From SIAF01 sp046152955 (GTDB lineage: Bacteria; Planctomycetota; Planctomycetia; Planctomycetales; Planctomycetaceae), in NCBI GenBank assembly GCA_046152955.1, contig JBJXGA010000535.1:1-64000 (forward strand): a stretch of DNA of 64,000 nt, given 5' to 3'. Below are positions 26,705 through 36,010 of the stretch, in pieces; within the stretch, counting starts at the first letter, position 1; each line of letters opens with the position of its first letter. Below the pieces are notes generated by a model. It had not been told where the DNA came from. It saw nothing but the letters and a program-made list of their open reading frames with translations, and did not search any database. A program made the position numbers and the translations under genes.

Positions 26705-27997
26705 ATGCCCCCCAGTCCGATCCCCCGGAATCGACCGCGGCGGACGCTCACCCGCGGACAGCGTGTGCTGTTTCGCCTGCTGCTCCTGGTGGGGGTCTGG
26801 GGAGTCATGGAGTTGCTATCGCTGGGAGGGTTGTGGCTGTGGCACTCCGGCTGGTCCCAGGCGTCCGCCGACATGCTCCGCGAAAGCCACCTCGAACAGG
26901 TCGAAAAGCGAATTGGCGAATCGGACGAGGTATTGCACCCGTTCGTCGGCTTTGTCCGGCGTCCGACGGAGCAGACTCGGCCACACCAGGGGAAGCTGGG
27001 AATCAGTGACTTCGGCTATCTGGACGACAGCCCGCCGCTCCGCAAACGGGGTGATGACCGAGTGCTGATCGGCATTGTCGGCGGGTCGGTCGCCGAGGAA
27101 TTCGCTACCGCGGCCCGAGGCGAATTCGAGCGTCAGCTCCGGATGTCTCCCGAATTTCAGGACAAGAAGCTGGAGTTCGTGCGGCTGGCGATGGGAGGCT
27201 ACAAACAGCCGCAACAGTTGCTGACAGTGACCTACCTGTTGGCCCTGGGGGCCGAGTTTGACATTCTGATCAACGTCGATGGTTACAACGAGATCGTGCT
27301 TCCGGCCGTGGAGAATCGTCCGGCGCAGACGTTTCCCGGCTTTCCGCGAGTGTGGCAAGCCCGGATCATCGAGACCAGCGAAATGGCGGTGCTCCGAAAG
27401 ATCGGCCGTGTCTCGTATCTGCGCGAACGGACGCGGCAGCGCGCCGGCTGGTTTTGCCGTCCCCCCTGGCGCTATTCTCCCACCATGACGCTCCTTTGGG
27501 CGAGTCTCAACAACCTCCTCCAGGCGCAACTCAATCGCGAAGTGGGTGAAATCAACGCGCTCAAGCAACAGGACCATGACTACGCCGTCACCGGGCCACC
27601 CCTCTTGCTGGCAGACGATGCGGCCTACCACGAGTACTGCGCCGAACTTTGGAAAGACTCCTCCTGGCAGCTTCACCAGCTTGCGACGGCCAACGGCATC
27701 CGTTATTTCCATTTCCTCCAGCCCAACCAATACGACATCGGCAGCAAGCCGCAGATGGGGGCCGAAGAGCGCATTGCCGTTTTCAAAGACGGCCACCCCG
27801 GCAAGCTGCACGTCGAGCAGGGTTATCCCATCTTGCGACGCAAAGGGGAGGAGTTGTCCGCTGCCGGAGTCCGCTTCATTGATCTGACCGGCATGTTCGT
27901 TGACCACCCGGAACGAGTGTATTCGGATTATTGCTGCCATTTGACCGATCATGGCAACAACCTCCTGGCGGAGCGGATCGCTCAGGCGATCCGCTGA
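26705..27997 (+). CDS. Membrane-anchored SGNH/GDSL-like protein
   Basis: The 430-residue protein has a basic N-terminus (PIPRNRPRRTLTRGQRVLFR) and one membrane segment (LLLLVGVWGVMELLSLGGLWLW), so the bulk probably faces the periplasm. SGNH-hydrolase-like blocks are present: VLIGIVGGSVAEEF (Ser block), LINVDGYNEIVLP (Asn block), and the late YSDYCCHLTDHGNNLLAERIAQ with the Asp/His pair. Such proteins often modify exported polysaccharides, but the substrate here is unknown. It ends three bases before the ATG of a release-factor-like gene, so the two are probably co-transcribed. Confidence 0.72.
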   Translation: MPPSPIPRNRPRRTLTRGQRVLFRLLLLVGVWGVMELLSLGGLWLWHSGWSQASADMLRESHLEQVEKRIGESDEVLHPFVGFVRRPTEQTRPHQGKLGISDFGYLDDSPPLRKRGDDRVLIGIVGGSVAEEFATAARGEFERQLRMSPEFQDKKLEFVRLAMGGYKQPQQLLTVTYLLALGAEFDILINVDGYNEIVLPAVENRPAQTFPGFPRVWQARIIETSEMAVLRKIGRVSYLRERTRQRAGWFCRPPWRYSPTMTLLWASLNNLLQAQLNREVGEINALKQQDHDYAVTGPPLLLADDAAYHEYCAELWKDSSWQLHQLATANGIRYFHFLQPNQYDIGSKPQMGAEERIAVFKDGHPGKLHVEQGYPILRRKGEELSAAGVRFIDLTGMFVDHPERVYSDYCCHLTDHGNNLLAERIAQAIR

Positions 27998-28000
27998 AAT

Positions 28001-28510
28001 ATGACTGAACCCCATCCCGCCACGTTGCCCGAAGCACGGCTGCTGGCCGATTGTGAGATCCAGCGCACGCGACGGTCCGGTCCGGGAGGACAGCACCGCA
28101 ACAAAGTGGAATCGGCAGTGGTCATCCTGCATCGTCCCACCGGAGTCCTCGCCGAGGCGAGTGAACGGCGGAGCCAGGCGGAGAATCGGCAGGTGGCCCT
28201 GTTCCGTCTCCGCGTCAACCTGGCGCTAGCGGTCCGCCGACCGGTTGTTGAAGGAAGCCCTCCCAGCCCATTATGGCGATCACGCTGCCAGGGGGGGCGG
28301 ATCGCCGTCAACCCCCAGCACGACGACTTTCCCTCGCTGCTTGCGGAAGCCCTCGATGTCCTGACCGCCTGCAATCTGGAACCCAAGACGGCCGCTGCCG
28401 CATTGGGATGTACATCGTCGCAATTGACGAAATTCCTGCAGGTCGAGCCACAGGCCCTGCTCCTGATCAATCGGTCTCGGGAGAGATTGGGATGGCACCG
28501 TTTGAAATAG
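28001..28510 (+). CDS. GGQ release-factor-like protein (ArfB/YaeJ-like)
   Basis: This 169-residue protein contains only the catalytic RF-1 domain: RRSGPGGQHRNKVESAV with the GGQ motif at residues 29-31, the loop that triggers peptidyl-tRNA hydrolysis on the ribosome. There is no stop-codon-recognition domain. Family knowledge: such proteins act in ribosome rescue. The usual basic C-terminal tail of ArfB is not evident; instead there is a region with LTACNLEPKTAAAALGCTSS that looks like a helix-turn-helix and ends in SRERLGWHRLK. It begins three bases after the SGNH-like gene. Confidence 0.82.
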   Translation: MTEPHPATLPEARLLADCEIQRTRRSGPGGQHRNKVESAVVILHRPTGVLAEASERRSQAENRQVALFRLRVNLALAVRRPVVEGSPPSPLWRSRCQGGRIAVNPQHDDFPSLLAEALDVLTACNLEPKTAAAALGCTSSQLTKFLQVEPQALLLINRSRERLGWHRLK

Positions 28511-28680
28511 AGGACTGTGGGGGGCAGGGCGGACCGGGTTTCTCCTGCAGTTTGCAGAGACTGGACCAATCATTGGCAAGCGGCCGGTCGCGTCCGTTTT
28601 CGCTTGCCGAAATTTACTCGGCACTACCGTGCTGCAGTTTCAAAGCGCCGAAATAGGTTCATCAATGGCCACAGATTGAT

Positions 28681-28709
28681 TTGCAATTGAATTACCGTAA
28701 TGGTAAACT
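28681..28709 (+). promoter_or_regulatory. Promoter with embedded operator for the toxin-antitoxin locus
   Basis: TTGCAA and TAAACT are 17 bases apart. Between and across the second box lies a dyad, TTACC-5-GGTAA (28692-28706), placed where an antitoxin repressor would block polymerase. A Shine-Dalgarno GAGG at 28721-28724 fits the second ATG at 28731 better than the first at 28728. Confidence 0.5.
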
Positions 28710-28730
28710 GGAACACGCCAGAGGACGATG

Positions 28731-29067
28731 ATGGAAATACGCTTCGGTTCGCGGAAGATGCAGAAGCTCTGCAATTCCGCGGTGGAAATGCAGGCCAAGC
28801 TCGGGAAGCGCGATGCGAGTCGCCTGCAGCAGCGGCTGGCCGAGTTGAAAACGGCCGTCACGCTGGAAGACATGCGGCATTTCCATCAGGCCAATTGCCA
28901 CGAATTGAAACAAGACCGGAAAGGCCAAATTGCCGTCGATCTCATCCATCCCCGGCGGTTGGTCTTCCTGCCCGATCACGACCCGATTCCGAGAAAGGCG
29001 GATGGGGGGGCTGGACTGGGCGAACGTCAAACGCATTTTGGTAGTGGAGATCGTCGACTACCACTGA
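28731..29067 (+). pseudogene. HigB-like (RelE-fold) toxin with a one-base frameshift
   Basis: The product begins MEIRFGSRKMQKLCNSAVEM and continues through HFHQANCHELKQDRKGQIAVDL and RLVFLPDHDPIP, which fits plasmid-maintenance killer-type toxins that cleave mRNA on the ribosome. At a run of seven G (29004-29010) the frame shifts. With six G the protein would continue GGLDWANVKRILVVEIVDYH and stop at 29065-29067, giving 111 residues, the normal length, with a typical end. As written, the frame instead runs on into a Pro/Arg-rich tail to 29390, overlapping the antitoxin gene. Either the toxin is inactivated, the run is phase-variable, or a base was miscalled. Confidence 0.75.
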
Positions 29068-29176
29068 TCCACACGGAGCGCGCGTCGCGGCCGCGCACGC
29101 CATGGGCGGGTTTCCGGCCAGATTGGGAACGAGGTGAACCAGCGACCGACTGCTGGGATCGTCGGGAGGATTCTTT

Positions 29177-30283
29177 ATGCCGCAAATCAGGAAACACGGG
29201 ACTCGATTCGCTTACGAGCCGGATTATGCCGTTCCACCTGGACATACTCTGCAGGAAACCATCGACGGACTGGGAATCGATCAACGTGAATTGGCAAACA
29301 GGGCCGGCCTTTCAGCCAAGCACATCAATCAGATCATTAAAGGGGTTGCCGCAATCACTCACGATGTGGCGATTCGTCTCGAACGAGTAACCGGCGTTCC
29401 GGCCCGCCTCTGGAATGGCCTGGAGAGCAACTATCGCGAACAGCGAGCGCGGCTCGATGCACGCCAGCGACTTGAACGGGATTTGAACTGGCTCAGAGAC
29501 ATCCCCACAAAGGAGTTGATCCATCGGAAAGTCATCAAACCGCAGTCGGACGACCTATCATTGCTGGAAGAGGTACTTCGGTTTTTCGGCGTTGGCGACG
29601 TGGATGCGTGGAAGCGCGGATGGAAAATGTCGCGATTTGCCTTTCGCAAGTCATTGACCGTCAAAGGCAAGGCCGGGGCGTTGGCAACTTGGCTTCGGCT
29701 CTGCGAACTGGATGCCGCGAGGATTGAATGCGAGAAATTCGACAAACGAGAATTCAGGAAGGCGCTGGACACGATTCGCAATTTGACGACGGCGGCGCCC
29801 ACTAAGTTCGTGAACGTCATGACTTCGCGTTGTGCTGCGGCTGGGGTGGCCCTGGCATTGGTTCCGGAAATCAAAGGCGCTCCAGTCAGTGGCGCCGCGA
29901 AATGGCTGACTCCCACCAAGGCGATGATCGGTCTCAATCTCCGCGACAAGTTCAACGACCGGTTTTGGTTTACATTCTTTCACGAATGCGGCCACATTCT
30001 GAACGACAGCAAAAAGGAAACGTTTGTCGATGTTGACTACGCCGACGATCCGCGTGAGCAAAGCGCCAACGAATTCGCATCGGACCTTCTCATTCCCCCT
30101 TCCAAGGCAGAGCAATTGCAATGGCTCCAGACCCGCGCCTCCGTCACGCGGTTTGCCGATTCGATCGGTATTGCTCCTGGAATCGTTGTGGGAAGGTTGC
30201 AACGCGAACAAGCGCTGCCCTACAGCCACTTGAACGGCCTCAAGGTTCGCTTGAAATGGGCAGACGAAGAGGCAAGCTGTTAA
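29177..30283 (+). CDS. HigA-like antitoxin fused to an ImmA/IrrE-type peptidase domain
   Basis: The 368-residue protein starts with an XRE-type helix-turn-helix at about residues 20-80 (LQETIDGLGIDQRELANRAG, then LSAKHINQIIKG and RLERVTGVPARLW), the HigA addiction-module pattern. The C-terminal half is a COG2856-like metallopeptidase domain with HECGH at residues 269-273 and a downstream EQSANEFASDLLIPP. Such proteins repress their own promoter and neutralise the partner toxin; the peptidase domain may link release to a signal. It lies 109 bases after the repaired toxin stop. The dyad upstream of the toxin is the likely binding site. Confidence 0.88.
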   Translation: MPQIRKHGTRFAYEPDYAVPPGHTLQETIDGLGIDQRELANRAGLSAKHINQIIKGVAAITHDVAIRLERVTGVPARLWNGLESNYREQRARLDARQRLERDLNWLRDIPTKELIHRKVIKPQSDDLSLLEEVLRFFGVGDVDAWKRGWKMSRFAFRKSLTVKGKAGALATWLRLCELDAARIECEKFDKREFRKALDTIRNLTTAAPTKFVNVMTSRCAAAGVALALVPEIKGAPVSGAAKWLTPTKAMIGLNLRDKFNDRFWFTFFHECGHILNDSKKETFVDVDYADDPREQSANEFASDLLIPPSKAEQLQWLQTRASVTRFADSIGIAPGIVVGRLQREQALPYSHLNGLKVRLKWADEEASC

Positions 30284-30365
30284 ATTGTGGCCAACGCTTG
30301 TTGCCCCTGCATCAAATCCAGCCCAACCCCTGATGTGTCCCCCTATTCCTGTCCCAACACGACCG

Positions 30366-32867
30366 ATGCGACCTGGTGCTATCACAATTCTGACGCTGTT
30401 TCGCCGATTGTTGGCGGTTGTTGCCGCGAGCACAGTCCTCGGGGCTCTGGCGCACGGAGACGAAACCCTCCCCTGGAGCTTTCGCCCAATCATTCGGCCG
30501 CCGCTGGCCGCTACGGAGGGGACGATCGACCAGTTACTCGCCGCCAAACTGCGAGAACAGCAGTTGGATTTTTCTCCGGAGGAAGAACGGCGGACGCTGA
30601 TCCGACGGTTGTTCCTGGTCATGCATGGACTCCCTCCCACACCCGACGAGGTGGAACAGTTCCTGGGAGATGCCAGTCCGGACGCGTACGAGCGTTTGGT
30701 CGAACGGGTGCTCGCCAGTCCGCGCTATGGCGAACGGTGGGCGCGGCATTGGCTCGATGTCGTGCGCTTTGCCGAGTCCAATGGCTTCGAAACCAATCGC
30801 GTCCGCAAGAACGCCTGGCCCTACCGCGACTGGGTGATTGCCTCTTTCAACGAGGACAAGCCGTACGACCAGTTCGTGCGGGAACAGATCGCGGGAGACT
30901 CCGTGGGAGCGGACGCGGCGACCGGATTCCTGGTCGCCGGAGCGTACGACCTGGTGAAAAGTCCGGACATCAATTTGACGTTGATGCAGCGGCAGGACGA
31001 GTTGGCCGACATCGTGCATACCACAGGAACGGCGTTTCTGGGACTGACGCTGGGTTGCGCCCGGTGCCACGATCACAAGTTTGACCCGGTCTCGCAAAAG
31101 GACTTTTTTGCCTGGCAGGCGGTGTTTGCCGGCGTTCAATTTGACCAGCGACCATTGCGGCCCCACCGAAACCCCACCGACGAACAGGACTTGGCGCGCT
31201 GGCGCAGCGAATTGGCCAGCGCCAATGCCTCATTGGGGGCACTGCGGCTGGCCGCACTGCGGGCCAAAGGGAGCCCGACCGCCACCGCGGCGGAACGGCT
31301 GCGTCCCCCCGTCAACGAACGCCTCAACGAAGAGACTTTTGAACCGATCACGACGCAGGCGATTCGGTTAACGATCCTCAAGACCAATTCCAGCGAACCG
31401 TGTCTGGATGAACTCGAAGTCTACGACGTCGAAGGTACGAATGTAGCGCTCGCCTCCGCCGGGGGGATTCCCTCCGCCTCCAGCACGCTTCCCGGTTACG
31501 AAATCCACAAGCTGGCGCATCTCAACGACGGCCGAACCGGCAACGAACGGAGCTGGATTTCTAACGCGTCGGGCACGGGGTGGGTCCGCATCGATTTTCC
31601 CGTCCCGCATCGGATCGAACGGATCGTCTGGGGGCGCGATCGCGCCGGGAAGTTCAAAGACCGGCTGGCGGTGGCTTACCGCATCGAGGCGATGCAGCAG
31701 GGAGACTGGCGTGAACTCGCCTCGCACGAGGATCGCGAACCATTTGAGTCTGGGGATCCCCTGACGTTCCTCAAGCACCTCTCCGAGGCGGACGCGACGA
31801 CCGCTCGTCAACGATTGATCCGAATCGAGGAACTCCAGGCACGGATCAATTCCGTCACCGTCGGACTTCCCGCCTGGGTGGGCACCTTTTCACAGCCCGA
31901 ACCGACGTTTCGTTTGCACCGCGGAGATCCGCAGCAGCGACGGGAAGAAGTTCCTCCCGACGCGCTGGCGATCATGATCAACCTCGGACTTTCCGCTTCA
32001 TTGGGGCTGACCAGCGATACCCCCGAGCAATTGCGCCGGATTCGTCTGGCCGAGTGGATGGTTGATCCAAAAAACCCGCTCCCCGCCAGGGTCATCGTCA
32101 ATCGACTCTGGCATTTCATTTTTGGAACCGGAATCGTCGAGACTCCCAGTGACTTCGGCGGCAACGGCGCTCCCCCGCTCCACCCGGAGCTTTTGGATTG
32201 GCTGGCGGACGAACTGGTACACAGCGGCTGGTCGCTCAAGCACATGCAGCGCTTGATCCTGCTGTCGCGCGCGTTCCGGCAATCCTCGGCGCCGCGGTCA
32301 GAGGGTCTGGCGGTCGATGCCACGGCGCGGCTGTTGTGGCGTTTTCCACCGCGTCGCCTGGAGGCCGAGGCGATCCGCGATTCGCTGCTCTCCGTTTCCG
32401 GGACGCTCGACCCGCGAATGGGAGGGCCCGGTTTCTTCCTGCAACGGGTCGAAGAGGACAATGTCTTCCGTTACTTTCCCAAAGAGCACGTCGAGTCCGC
32501 GGAATTTCGGCGGATGGTCTACCTGCATCGGATTCGACAGGAACAGGACTCCGTATTTGGCGCGTTCGATTGCCCCAGCGGCAATCAGGTCGTCCCCCGG
32601 CGCAGCCGGTCGAACACGCCGCTCCAGTCGCTCAATTTGTTCAACAGCCCGTTCGTGATGCAGCAGGCGGAGCTGTGGGCCAGGCGTTTAAAGGACGAAG
32701 CAGGCTCCGATCCGGCGGAACAAGCGCGGTGCGCGTTCCGTCATTTGACCTCTCGCGAGCCGGACTCCTGGGAATTGGAAGAGAGTGTGACGCTGATCCG
32801 CGAGCAGGGATTGACCCCCTTTTGCCGCGCTTTATTCAACAGCAGCGAATTTCTGTTCATCCAGTGA
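30366..32867 (+). CDS. PSD1 domain protein (DUF1549/DUF1553)
   Basis: This secreted protein of 833 residues has a signal peptide (MRPGAITILTLFRRLLAVVA). DUF1549 covers about residues 50-250, with SPRYGERWARHWLDVVRF and a CxxCH-like GCARCHDHKFDP at 231-235. A discoidin-like beta-sandwich insert lies around residues 325-460 (LDELEVYDVEGTNVALAS, HLNDGRTGNERSWIS, WVRIDFPVPHRIERIVWGRD). DUF1553 forms the C-terminal half (ARVIVNRLWHFIFGTGIVET, SDFGGNG, RRLEAEAIRDSLLSVSG). The family is characteristic of Planctomycetes; its function is not established. The frame is open up to 30285, but the signal peptide supports this start. A DUF1501 gene follows after 28 bases, the standard pairing. Confidence 0.92.
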   Translation: MRPGAITILTLFRRLLAVVAASTVLGALAHGDETLPWSFRPIIRPPLAATEGTIDQLLAAKLREQQLDFSPEEERRTLIRRLFLVMHGLPPTPDEVEQFLGDASPDAYERLVERVLASPRYGERWARHWLDVVRFAESNGFETNRVRKNAWPYRDWVIASFNEDKPYDQFVREQIAGDSVGADAATGFLVAGAYDLVKSPDINLTLMQRQDELADIVHTTGTAFLGLTLGCARCHDHKFDPVSQKDFFAWQAVFAGVQFDQRPLRPHRNPTDEQDLARWRSELASANASLGALRLAALRAKGSPTATAAERLRPPVNERLNEETFEPITTQAIRLTILKTNSSEPCLDELEVYDVEGTNVALASAGGIPSASSTLPGYEIHKLAHLNDGRTGNERSWISNASGTGWVRIDFPVPHRIERIVWGRDRAGKFKDRLAVAYRIEAMQQGDWRELASHEDREPFESGDPLTFLKHLSEADATTARQRLIRIEELQARINSVTVGLPAWVGTFSQPEPTFRLHRGDPQQRREEVPPDALAIMINLGLSASLGLTSDTPEQLRRIRLAEWMVDPKNPLPARVIVNRLWHFIFGTGIVETPSDFGGNGAPPLHPELLDWLADELVHSGWSLKHMQRLILLSRAFRQSSAPRSEGLAVDATARLLWRFPPRRLEAEAIRDSLLSVSGTLDPRMGGPGFFLQRVEEDNVFRYFPKEHVESAEFRRMVYLHRIRQEQDSVFGAFDCPSGNQVVPRRSRSNTPLQSLNLFNSPFVMQQAELWARRLKDEAGSDPAEQARCAFRHLTSREPDSWELEESVTLIREQGLTPFCRALFNSSEFLFIQ

Positions 32868-32895
32868 CGAGTCCCGTTTGACGCGAACGCCCAAC

Positions 32896-34368
32896 ATGCA
32901 CAGCCTGCTCGATCGACGACGGTTTTTGGGACAAGGGGCGCAGGCCCTGGGAGGGATGGCGCTGGCCGACCTGTTGCGCCGCGACGGACTCCTGGCACGC
33001 GAGGGGGCCGGCCCGATTCGTCCGGTCATCGAGCCGGCCAATCCGAACGCCGCCCGCCCTCCTCATTTCGCGGCCCCAGCCAAACAAGTCCTCATGATCT
33101 TCTGCGCCGGAGCATGCAGTCATCTGGACACATTCGACTACAAGCCGGAACTTATCGCCCGTCATGGCCAGCCACTTCCCAATGGAGACAAGCTGGTGAC
33201 GTTTCAAGGGGCGCAAGGGGCACTGACTCGAAGTCCGTGGGAGTTTCGTCCCCGTGGGGAGTGTGGCAAGATGATTTCCGATCTTGTGCCCCACTTAGGG
33301 GCGCTGGCGGACGAGATGTGTTTCATCCATTCGCTCACCGGCAAAACCAATACCCACGGACCGGGTGAGAATTTCATGAACACCGGCTTCACGCTGGATG
33401 GTTTTCCCAGCGTCGGCGCCTGGACCACCTACGCCCTGGGGAGCGACAACGACAACCTCCCCGCCTACGTGGCGATTCCCGATCCGCGCGGCGTGCCGCA
33501 GTCCAGCGGAAACTGCTGGAACCCCGGCTTCCTGCCCGCGGCCTTTCAAGGGACCGATTTCAACGCCACCCGTCCGGTGCGCAATCTGGCCCGCCCGCCG
33601 GGAGTGGATGCCAACGAGGACCGGGCCACCCGCGAATTCCTCGCGCGCCTCAATGCGCACCACCTCCGCAGGTTTCCAGGCGATACCGAATTGGCCGCCC
33701 GCATCTCCAGCTACGAACTGGCCGCGCGGATGCAGTTGTCCGTTCCGGAAGTGAGCGACCTGTCGTCGGAATCGTCGCGGCTTATGGCGCGGTATGGTGC
33801 CGACGCCACGGGGGACGCCACGCAGCGTCTCAAAGCGGGTTACGCCCGCAATTGTGTCCTGGCGCGGAGGCTGATCGAGCAGGGCGTCCGCTTCGTGCAG
33901 CTCTTCAACGGCGCCTACCAGGTCGGGGGAGAGGGGGCCAGCAACTGGGACGGCCACAAGGTGCTCAAGGATCAATACACGATTCATGCCGAGATCTTCG
34001 ATCAACCAACCGCCGCTCTGCTCTGGGATCTCCAGCAACGCGGATTGCTGCGCGAGACGCTGGTGGTGTGGTGTACGGAATTTGGCCGGATGCCAACGTT
34101 TCAGGCGGGGGCCAGCGGCCGCGACCACAATCCCGCCGGATTCACCGGCTGGCTGGCCGGCGCCGGGGTGAAGGCCCCGTTCAGTTATGGCGCGACCGAT
34201 CCATTGGGCTACAAGTCAGTGGAGAACGTCACCACCGTCCATGATTTTCACGCGACGATCCTGCATCTGTTGGGACTGGACCACGAGCGGCTCAGTTTTT
34301 ATCACAACGGGACGGAACGACGTCTGACTGATGTCCACGGCGTGGTGATCGACGAGGTTTTAGGCTGA
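32896..34368 (+). CDS. DUF1501 family exported protein
   Basis: The 490-residue protein opens MHSLLDRRRFLGQGAQALGG, a Tat-like twin-arginine signal. It carries DUF1501 features: VLMIFCAGACSHLDTFDYKP, a FIHSLTGKTNTHGPGENFM block, NWDGHKVLKDQY and the late VVWCTEFGRMPTFQAGASGR with DHNPAGFTGW. The fold is alkaline-phosphatase-like, but function is unproven. It directly follows the PSD1 gene, and such pairs are thought to act together at the cell surface. A TTG six codons upstream is possible, but the ATG gives a normal Tat leader. The gene ends six bases before the convergent SirB1-like gene. Confidence 0.92.
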   Translation: MHSLLDRRRFLGQGAQALGGMALADLLRRDGLLAREGAGPIRPVIEPANPNAARPPHFAAPAKQVLMIFCAGACSHLDTFDYKPELIARHGQPLPNGDKLVTFQGAQGALTRSPWEFRPRGECGKMISDLVPHLGALADEMCFIHSLTGKTNTHGPGENFMNTGFTLDGFPSVGAWTTYALGSDNDNLPAYVAIPDPRGVPQSSGNCWNPGFLPAAFQGTDFNATRPVRNLARPPGVDANEDRATREFLARLNAHHLRRFPGDTELAARISSYELAARMQLSVPEVSDLSSESSRLMARYGADATGDATQRLKAGYARNCVLARRLIEQGVRFVQLFNGAYQVGGEGASNWDGHKVLKDQYTIHAEIFDQPTAALLWDLQQRGLLRETLVVWCTEFGRMPTFQAGASGRDHNPAGFTGWLAGAGVKAPFSYGATDPLGYKSVENVTTVHDFHATILHLLGLDHERLSFYHNGTERRLTDVHGVVIDEVLG

Positions 34369-34374
34369 TCGCCG

Positions 34375-35217
34375 TCAATTCCACTGCGCCATCATTTTCT
34401 TGGCTTCCCCCAACTTTTCTTCGAGTGATTCCCGCTCCTCGTCCGGACATGTTGCTAGACAACTCTCGAGCATGGTCATGGCCGAGCCGGCTTTTCCCAC
34501 CTGGAGCGAGACCAGCGCCCAATCCCGGCGCTCATGGTAGTTCCCCGGCCGCAAAGCCAGCAGCCGATGTTGCACCTGCCAGCAGGCGCGCCAGTCCGTC
34601 TGCCGCGCAAATAGCGCTTTGAGGTTGTTCAACATCCGCAGGATGATCGTCCGGTGGCTGACCGGTTCGAGCGCCGCGCGGGCCTCAGCCTCCGACAACC
34701 CGGATGACTCTTGAACCCGGTCCAGGCATTGGCGAAACGTCAACACCTGCCCTCCTGCATACGCATCGACAAACAGCGGCTCGTCGAGCGTGTCGTAGCG
34801 GGTCAAAAAATGAATCGGGGCGCCAACCCCCAACAGCGACACCCCCGCCCGCTCCGCGACCGCCATGTACAACACCGACAGCGCAATCGGCAGCCCCGTC
34901 TTGAGTTCAATCACGCGGTGCAAATAGCTGCTGTCCGGCAAGTCATAGCACTCGGCGCGCCCGACCAGCCCCTGCCGTTCCCCCAGCGACTCTCCCAGCA
35001 CGTGCAACATCGCTTCGTCGCTCGTCACACGGGCCAGCGGTCCTCGCAGTTCGCCGCCGCGCTCCTCAATCCAACGCAACGTCGGCTGAAAATCCAGTCC
35101 CGGATAGGCGTCACGAGCCAATTCCAGCGCCGCCGTCGGCAGATCAACCTGGTCATGCCGCGTCAACAACTTGAGAAATTCGGTGTCCGCGGAAAAATCA
35201 GCGAGAAAATCGTGCAA
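34375..35217 (-). CDS. SirB1-like transglutaminase-like/TPR protein
   Basis: The product has about 280 residues. It contains the Transglut_core2 region of the SirB1 family (SSYLHRVIELKTGLPIALSV, LLGVGAPIHFLTRYD, PLFVDAYAGGQVLT) and a TPR-like C-terminus (LFARQTDWRACWQVQHRLLA to MTMLESCLATCPDE). The usual catalytic Cys is not obvious; the stretch reads GLPIALSVLY. I place the start at the TTG at 35217: CGGAG lies eight bases before it, and a promoter fills the next 70 bases. A longer frame to a TTG at 35283 would begin inside the -35 box. The function of the family is unclear. Confidence 0.85.
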   Translation of the reverse strand: MHDFLADFSADTEFLKLLTRHDQVDLPTAALELARDAYPGLDFQPTLRWIEERGGELRGPLARVTSDEAMLHVLGESLGERQGLVGRAECYDLPDSSYLHRVIELKTGLPIALSVLYMAVAERAGVSLLGVGAPIHFLTRYDTLDEPLFVDAYAGGQVLTFRQCLDRVQESSGLSEAEARAALEPVSHRTIILRMLNNLKALFARQTDWRACWQVQHRLLALRPGNYHERRDWALVSLQVGKAGSAMTMLESCLATCPDEERESLEEKLGEAKKMMAQWN

Positions 35218-35254
35218 CGGCGTGACTCCGGAGCCTGTGTATGGGTTGTCCCAG

Positions 35255-35283
35255 ATTCTAGCCACCCCGCCTCGAGGACACAA
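35255..35283 (-). promoter_or_regulatory. Promoter of the SirB1-like gene
   Basis: On the minus strand TTGTGT is followed after 17 bases by TAGAAT. The expected start point near 35248 gives a 30-base leader to the TTG start codon. Confidence 0.55.
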
Positions 35284-36010
35284 ATTCGACCTTCACTGCC
35301 GGGTGCCGGGCCCCGTGGCCGACGCAGCCTGCGTTGGCGACGGACGCTGGCAGCGTCTTCCACGGAAGCACGCCGGGTGCCGGGGTCAGAGCGGCGCCTT
35401 CGAGAAAGCGTGTTGGCCGGCCGACTATGGCAGGAGAGAGAGCATTGCCGGAGCACCCGATGAGCGATGGCCCCGTCGAGTGGGACAAAGACGTTTGCGG
35501 GGCCTGCTGTGCGAGCTGACGGGGCCAAAGAAAAGTGAACAGGAGCACGCAGAGATCGCCGAGATGGAAGCGGCCTTGGGCCGCTTGGATTCAAAAGGAA
35601 GGCAGAACGATTTGGGCAGAACAATGCCCGACTGACAGGCCTTGCCACGAACATCGCCTCGGTGGGGCGCACCATGAAGATCAAAGCAACAAGGCGAACA
35701 AGCCTATCTCGCAACAAAGCTGATGCCACGCAAAACCATGATAGTCCTGCCAGCCATTGTTCTGCCTTTTTCCATCCCCTCCCGCTTCCATCTGCGGACT
35801 TCAGAATCTCGTCATGTCCGTTGCCGCTTTGATCGGCTCTACTTCGCGTTGCCGCAATAGCGCTGTGTCTTCGTGTTCAATTCTTCCCTTTTGGTTGCGG
35901 CCATTGGCCGCGCTGTGCTCTCCTGTTCAGACTCCAGTCGCCTCACAAACCGTTTCTCCCCGACCCACGCTGCGCCGACCGGCAACGCACACTTTGCGCG
36001 AGGCGTGCTC
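35284..36010. other. Long non-coding stretch
   Basis: About 730 bases upstream of the SirB1-like gene hold only short frames with Arg/Ser/Pro-rich peptides on both strands. I recognise no gene, tRNA or mobile element here. Confidence 0.5.

Noticed and set aside
35284..36010. Short frames on both strands between the SirB1-like gene and the hairpins
   Set aside because: All are short, Arg/Ser/Pro-rich, overlap one another and lack start signals.
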